DNA of 64,000 bases from Siphonodentalium dalli (lineage: Eukaryota > Mollusca > Scaphopoda > Gadilida > Siphonodentaliidae), in the NCBI GenBank assembly GCA_032622095.1, contig CP136067.1:51065899-51129898 (forward strand), read 5' to 3'. How positions within the stretch are numbered: position 1 is the stretch's first letter; every line of letters starts with the position of its first letter. Below are positions 58,187 through 64,000 of the stretch, piece by piece. The notes under the pieces are model-generated. The model did not search any database and was not told the origin of the DNA. It saw only the letters and a program-made list of their open reading frames with translations. The position numbers were made by a program, and so were the translations under genes.

Positions 58187-58336
58187 TTAAGTTATGTTGG
58201 TCCCGGTGCCATAACTGACTGTTGTGATGCCAATACGATGACGACAATACAAAGCGATGTGAACTTCCGTCAATAACACGCTAAAAGATGTAATCCCATT
58301 CAATTGTCGATGCACCTGTACAGTGCTGGTTTCAAA
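58187..58336 (-). pseudogene. Coding-like segment B, unidentified (49 codons)
   Basis: The minus frame between two TAA stops reads VHRQLNGITSFSVLLTEVHI, then ALYCRHRIGITTVSYGTGTN. A further short open piece after it contains SGDLGILLKQLSSPG in another frame. The GT-free ends give no clear exon borders, so frameshift decay is as likely as splicing. Confidence 0.25.
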
Positions 58337-58377
58337 TTACCATCCCGTTCGCATTAAGACTACGCTGATCAAGTGCG

Positions 58378-58521
58378 TTAGACATTGGATGGACTAAAGC
58401 TCCGCCACCCGCCACGGTTCATCGGATTCGTCACCTTCAGTTTACACACGGTGAAAGGAAACACATCGGTTAAATCGATGTTTGTCACCCGATACGAGAA
58501 ATTAAAATCGAGACCAAAGGT
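58378..58521 (-). pseudogene. Coding-like segment A, unidentified (47 codons)
   Basis: The minus frame reads DFNFSYRVTNIDLTDVFPFT, then VCKLKVTNPMNRGGWRSFSP before a TAA at 58,378. Upstream, TTCTTCCTTCTATTGCAG (complement of 58,554-58,571) is a strong acceptor-like sequence, but a TAG separates it from this frame. The antisense 65-codon plus frame is less protein-like. Confidence 0.25.
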
Positions 58522-58571
58522 CTATGTCGTCGAGCTAAACAGTCATACCTGCAATAGAAGGAAGAACTTTC

Positions 58572-59168
58572 AACCTAGCTGAAAAGAAACTTCCTCACTG
58601 AGTACATGTACCGCAAATAGTCCACACATGCCTATTGTGGCAGAATAACTTCCAAAACTAACGACAGTTTTTTTTATGCTGAAGCACTGCAGACACAACC
58701 AAAGCTACGCCATCAGCATGACGCCTCTTCCATTCAAAGTGGTGGCTTTAAAATTACAGTTCCAAAAATGAACAACTTAAAGAGACCTTATATGAATCAG
58801 TTTTATTACACAATGGGAGCTATCAGCATAACTACATTCAATGGCCAAATTGTAGTGTCTTTCGCTGTGGGATCATTCGGACATTGTTTTTTCTGCAAGA
58901 ACGCGTAAATGCAGATCATGTTCGAATATAGGATTGGTTTGGATGATAATATGGACACGGTTTTGCTTCCGAACAATGACTATTAAACAACGAGTTGCAT
59001 TCGTAACGATCTATTCGCGACAATTTTGAAGCAGGGGGAGTGTCAACATTTAATTCTGAAAGTAATAATATTCGATTTTTATCGATTTTGACGTCTTGCT
59101 TATGTTTGATTTGTGGATTTTATAGATGCTGGTGATGATTGTGTCAAATCGGACAGGGTATCTTTAAT
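58572..59168. other. No gene recognised
   Basis: Minus-strand pieces such as EWKRRHADGVALVVSAVLQH (near 58,680-58,745) might continue the decayed coding patch. Nothing firm. Confidence 0.3.
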
Positions 59169-62100
59169 GTGACAAGCTGGTATCATTTTGTCGGGCAGAA
59201 CCTGGGGAACAACATATCCAAAATCCGCCTTAAGGGGAAATTTTGTAGAGCATTTTGAAAAAAAAAGGTCCTATTTGTGTTTGTTTATGTATGATTTTCC
59301 GTTTGTTATGAAATATACACATGAATGTCATTTAAATTAAAGTTATACAGATGACAGGAATATGCAACATAAACAAATTATTATTGTTGTCGTGACAGAC
59401 GTATGTTATTTCGTGTACAAATTGATTGTCAAAATTCAAAATGGCGGACAAAATGGGGACCGAAATTGGTAAAATTGGACAATTTTCACTAAATTTCACC
59501 AGATCGTTTCCATTTATAAGAAATTTGGTTTAAATGGCCATTTGTGCCAACATACACAATTTTAAATCAACATGTGTTAACTGTGAGCCATATCACGAGG
59601 ATTGGGAATTTGGGCCCTTCAGGAACACACCAGTGTACTGAATACTCATTATACGTCATATATGAACCACTAGTGCCCATTTTAGCAGAAACGAGGCAAT
59701 CACTTCCAAAAATAGGGACACTATGGCTACTGGAAGTAGTATAATTGGGAATTTTCGTTAAAGTTCACCAGATTGTTTCCGTTTAGACGAAAAAACATGT
59801 AATGGCTAGCACAACAGTAAATGATGTCGGACCCTAATCCGATAATGAGCTATATGTCGAGAATTGTCCCTACAGTGTCCCAAAATGGCGGCGAATATTG
59901 AAATCGAAAGTCAAAAATATATATTTCGTCATTGATTTTTAACTAAATCTTCTCATATCCGACATCGAATATAATTTTATGAGTGTCCACAGCAACCAAA
60001 CTAGTATCGAAATGCATCCAATGAGTATCAAAAACAACTTAATGCGTGTCCCAAACCATCTAAGGAGTGTAAAACAACGCAACAGGTGTCTCAACCGCCT
60101 ACTTAATAATATACCAAATTAATCGGTGAGTGTCCCAGTCCATAGAAGGGGCATTCCAAATCAGCCAACGAGTGTCCCATAATATGTAACAAAGTCCACC
60201 CAAATAGTGTCACAAACCATCCAATTAGTGCCCAAACCAGTCAATGTGTGTTCCATACCATCCAACGATTGCCATATGTCACCCATCGAGTGTCCCAATC
60301 CATGTACGTGGTGTCCCAAAACCACACAAATGGGTGTCTCAAATCATCAAGTGTGTACCATAAACCATCCAATGGGTGTCCCAAACCAACATATGAGTGT
60401 CCATAATCATCCAATGAGTGTCCCAAGCCACATGATCATTATCAAAACCACCAGGAGTGTATAAAACGTCCAACTAGTGTCTCAAACCACCCACTGGATA
60501 TCCCAGTCATTTAATAGATGTCCCAAACTAGTGTACAAAACCATCCATCAAATATATCAAACTATGTTTTGGTAAACTCATTGGACGGTTTGACAAACTC
60601 ACTTGATCGTGTGAAATACTCGATGGCGGGTTTTGTACATTATTGTAGATGTATTGATGACAGTTGGTTGTTGGTTCGTAACACCAGTCCTGTCCAGTTG
60701 GATGGATAGGGAACTTGTTGGATGGTTTCTGGTGCTACTTTTATGTGTTGGGTCACCCGCTGGGTGATCTGTGGTTTGACACACTCAATTGATGCTCATT
60801 GTATGTTTTACTCATCTGATGATTATGGACACTCATTGGATATTTCTGTAACCTACTGGATGGCTTGGGACACACCTATTATGTTGTTTCGAACATAGGT
60901 TGCAACGTATGGAGCACTACTGGTGTGGTTTGGGAACATTCGTTGAATGGATTGGGTCCTTAATCAGGTCGACTGAGACACTCATTTAGTGGTTTGCGAC
61001 ACTCATTTTGTGTGAGTTGGAATACCAGATTCATGGTTTGGGGGACTATATGTGTGGGTAATGACACCAGTTGAGTATCGTTTGGGGAGCTACCTATACC
61101 TCAGTCTACATCAGTCAGGGTGGTTTATGAAACTCGTTTGGTGGATTGGGACACCCCGTCGATGGTTTGGAACAATGTTTGGATTTGCGGCGCCCGTCGT
61201 ATGGATTTGGATACTCACATGTTTTTTTTGTGTGGTTACCAGATGGGTTTTGTAACTCTGTATATGGTTTGGCGGACTCGTTGTGTGGTTTGGGACACTC
61301 ATTTGATGTATTATGAAAATATTGGTGGCTTTGGAAACTCGTATGGTGGCATATATGATTACATATTGGCTATACGTTTATTCGATATCGTACGATTTAG
61401 TAAAATAAATCAACAAAAAAAAACCACTTCAATTGTTCACTTCCGACTGCCATTTTCGCTGTCATTTTGAAAACTGTTTAGACACCGAATTGTCAAATCC
61501 TCGGGATATGACTTACTATAACGGATTAGGATTCGCCATTTTATAGTTTTAGGGTCAAATTATGCACGAAATGACAGGCATAATTATGCTATGGCAAAAG
61601 GAACAATGCGGTTTTTTGTTGCAGGTTTCTGTCATATTATTACATTTAGAGGACACTTTAGTGAATGGTAGTACACTCCAGGAAATTGCCGCCATATTGC
61701 CCCGTACCATTCACGACCACATGTTAGCGCCAAATTAGTTGGAGCAGACATCCTTACGAAAAAATGGATCAGTTTAATATTGAGGCCCCAGTCTGGAGAA
61801 GCATTTTGGCCGACCTGGTTCCCAGACAAAAAATCCAATTTTCACCATTTTCTTACATATTTTCTTCATTTTATCCAAGTTTATTGACTTTTCCTTCATT
61901 AAACGCATGGACATTTTGGATATTATCACATTTGGCAGTCAGGGAACTCGACTGAGCGTTTATGGTTGACAGATTTGTTTATTTTAAAAAAATCTAATTT
62001 TCACCATTTTTGTTTACATATTCCAGTATTTTGACTCAAACATTACGACTTTTCCATTCTGGTTCATGCGGATTTTGGATATGTTATTATATGAGTATAG

Positions 62101-62511
62101 TCACAATCAAAAAGACCAAAAGTCATCGCATATCAAATTGTTTTTCAGGGTTGAGCGTTTCCTTCCATCCGTTTGATGGAACTGCTAACTTGACACAAAA
62201 AAGCCATAAATAGGACCCTATTTAAAAGATATGTAGAAAATTTCCAGTCTCAACCAGTTGTCTCAACCAGAAATTTACAATTTTCACCATTTTTGTTTAC
62301 ATATTCCTGTCTTTTGACCCAAAAATTACGATTTTCCCACCTGGGATTCATGGGGATTTTGCTTATGTTATCATATGGATATAGTCATATTCATACACAC
62401 CAAAAGACATTGCATAGTAATTTGTTCACGGTTGGGTTTTTCTTTCCATCAGATTGACTAGGCTAATAAGGATTCTGCCCGACAAAATGACACAAAAAAA
62501 CAGCTTGTCAC
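59169..62511. mobile_element. Large foldback (FB-like) element, ~3.3 kb
   Basis: The edges pair: GTGACAAGCTGGTATCATTT then TGTCGGGCAGAA at 59,169-59,200, against TTCTGCCCGACAAAATGACA then CAGCTTGTCAC at 62,473-62,511. Inside, 59,978-60,565 is made of ~21-bp degenerate repeats such as GAGTGTCCCAAACCATCCAA. From 60,565 to about 61,347 the same repeat runs on the other strand (TTGGATGGTTTGGGACACTC-like). So the centre is a giant imperfect hairpin of about 600-780 bp per arm. The right shoulder (61,836-62,470) holds ~283-bp direct repeats starting AATTTTCACCATTTTTGTTT; the left has a ~275-bp repeat (GTTTCC..TTTCACCAGATCG). No transposase frame seen. Confidence 0.7.
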
Positions 62512-63267
62512 CAATGTGTTCTAGGTTCATTTCAAAATCGAGTCTCAACGAACAGACTATTAAGCCTACACCGATGTAGCCCTTATTACCCTCGTCAAAA
62601 TCTTAGTTCCTCTGAATCGCCAATTCGAACGTCATCATGGTTCTGTTATCTAGTTATAATACCCTGAACTGCACTCGACGATATATTGAAAATGATCTAA
62701 GTGGCACCACCTACGTAGTAACATTTTTAGATATACTGGTGTCAATGTCAGTGTTATATATTCTTGCAATTTGCAATCCCGGAGACCATAACCAAGTTAG
62801 AAATGAAGATACTGTCATCTTCTGGGTGGTTAATGTTTCCTATTATATTCCCCATCCAATTGGGTCTGATTGGACTCGAACCAGTCAGGGAATGTCACCA
62901 GTCATGTGAATGCAATCGAAATCACTAGATTGCGGAGAAAATTGGATAAATGATGAACAATTGTCTACGTCTAGCCTATTCAATAAGCGGGCACAATATT
63001 ACAATGATAGCTATCAAGTTAATGATACTTGGGGTTTCTATAGAAGGAGCACGTATTGATACTGTCCGTCTGAGTCGTAATGATACTGTCTCCAAAGCCA
63101 CAAATCTTCAAAGTTAGAGTGTAGTAGTAATCACGTCATGTCGACGAGACCAATATATCAATAATATTTACACAGATATACAAACAATTTGACTACCGAA
63201 TGAAGAATAATGAATGCAAATAAACGTCGTGTTTCCTTTACCGTTAATAAATTTGACATGTCGAGAC
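62512..63267. other. No gene recognised
   Basis: A 90-codon frame at 62,637-62,909 begins with ATG and has a hydrophobic stretch (VVTFLDILVSMSVLYILAI) that could span a membrane, but there are no splice or promoter signals and no homology I recognise. Confidence 0.35.
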
Positions 63268-63358
63268 ATGCACCCTATTTACCATCACACACAATTTCGG
63301 ACATGCATTAACACATGCATATTATACCCTATTTATCATCACACGCCCTTTCGGATAT
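63268..63358 (+). repeat. Two-copy short tandem repeat
   Basis: CCCTATTTACCATCACACAC and CCCTATTTATCATCACACGC, each followed by a TTTCGGACATG/TTTCGGATATG word. Confidence 0.75.
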
Positions 63359-64000
63359 GGCTTGAACGGGTACCCCATGATCACAGCTTCACATTAATCT
63401 AGTTACGTTACCGAAACAGTGACTATACAGGTATGTCACAGAATAGGTATTTAGTTTAAACATATTTTATTTTAACCAATATAATGCACAAAGTTCACGG
63501 TATGTTGATAAAAGATATTGATGGTTATAATGGGATTTGGCAGTAAGCATAGTGCTCATATTAAGCCATCTCCTACACATATGAAATATTGAATGGTAAC
63601 CGTTTCATACAGACAAAAATAGAATGTACATTTCGATGTATATGAATGTATATAGCTCAATTAAATTACTGTTGTTATTGTTAATGACAATGTGCCTGAC
63701 AGCCACCATTCCAATGGGAGCAGGTTTCGGCAGGGTACTTTGGGATCGATATTACACATAATTTAATTTTGATTTTAAAACGTTTTTAATTTTGTTCCAT
63801 GCATAGCCTAAGATCGTACACATCAGGGTTGTGCATAATATGGCTTGAATCTGCCAATTCGTTCTATATATTTCTGAATGTTAGCGAATATCTCAATGTT
63901 TTTGGATAAGGGAAGTGATTTTGAATAGGTATTTATAACGATGCCTCCCACAATCGACGGTATGCCTGTCACCATACCAAATGGAGATGATGCCGCAGAT
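63359..64000. other. No gene or repeat recognised
   Basis: No frame or repeat supported up to the end of the window. Confidence 0.45.

Noticed and set aside
1..64000. Integrated viral sequence
   Set aside because: No capsid, polymerase or envelope-like frame was recognised; all reverse transcriptase traces carry LINE-type motifs.

Overview
The window reads as intergenic or intronic DNA from an animal nuclear genome. It is strongly AT-rich. The longest open frame is only 166 codons and there is no operon-like gene packing. The recognisable content is non-LTR retrotransposon debris, short non-autonomous DNA elements with inverted repeats, foldback palindromes, satellites and microsatellites. 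An invertebrate, probably marine and possibly molluscan, fits this picture. That placement is inference from element style; no diagnostic gene is present.

Layout. 1-9 kb: a dispersed repeat with an internal duplication, a CAT-type trinucleotide array, a 151-bp hairpin beside a larger inverted-repeat element, a LINE reverse-transcriptase tail, a ~500-bp element (family A) and several minisatellites. 10-20 kb: a tandemly duplicated LINE tail on the minus strand, family A and family B elements, and a TTAA-ended element. 20-31 kb: an ~800-bp foldback element full of GCGC and TATCGCAATA motifs, further MITEs, a 122-bp tandem array ending in an ACAG run, and another family A copy. 31-35.5 kb: mostly featureless, with pure poly-C runs. 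35.5-40 kb: a dead LINE endonuclease gene cut by two unrelated elements, two palindromes built on the same nested hairpin, and a 147-bp satellite of about 12 units. 42-45.4 kb: three head-to-tail 1.33-kb units carrying a retrotransposon C-terminal frame. 47-51 kb: MITEs and a 78-bp array that keeps a 26-residue frame. 51-55 kb: a possible terminal exon, then a hAT-like inverted-repeat element in a stretch with almost no open frames. 56-62.5 kb: a 95-bp-arm foldback, a motif-dense element, a broken coding-like patch, and a 3.3-kb foldback element whose arms are degenerate ~21-bp repeats in inverted orientation.

No complete host gene could be supported. The best host-exon candidate is 51,045-51,351 on the minus strand, with a good splice acceptor, two N-glycosylation sequons and a hydrophobic C-terminus. 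Two minus-strand patches (45.8-47.0 kb and 57.45-58.5 kb) look coding-like but cannot be named. The most unusual observation is the nested palindrome family at 36.2 and 37.5 kb: at both loci the hairpin also includes an inverted copy of the flanking DNA. At 36.2 kb that flank is recognisable LINE coding sequence, so the direction of events can be read.
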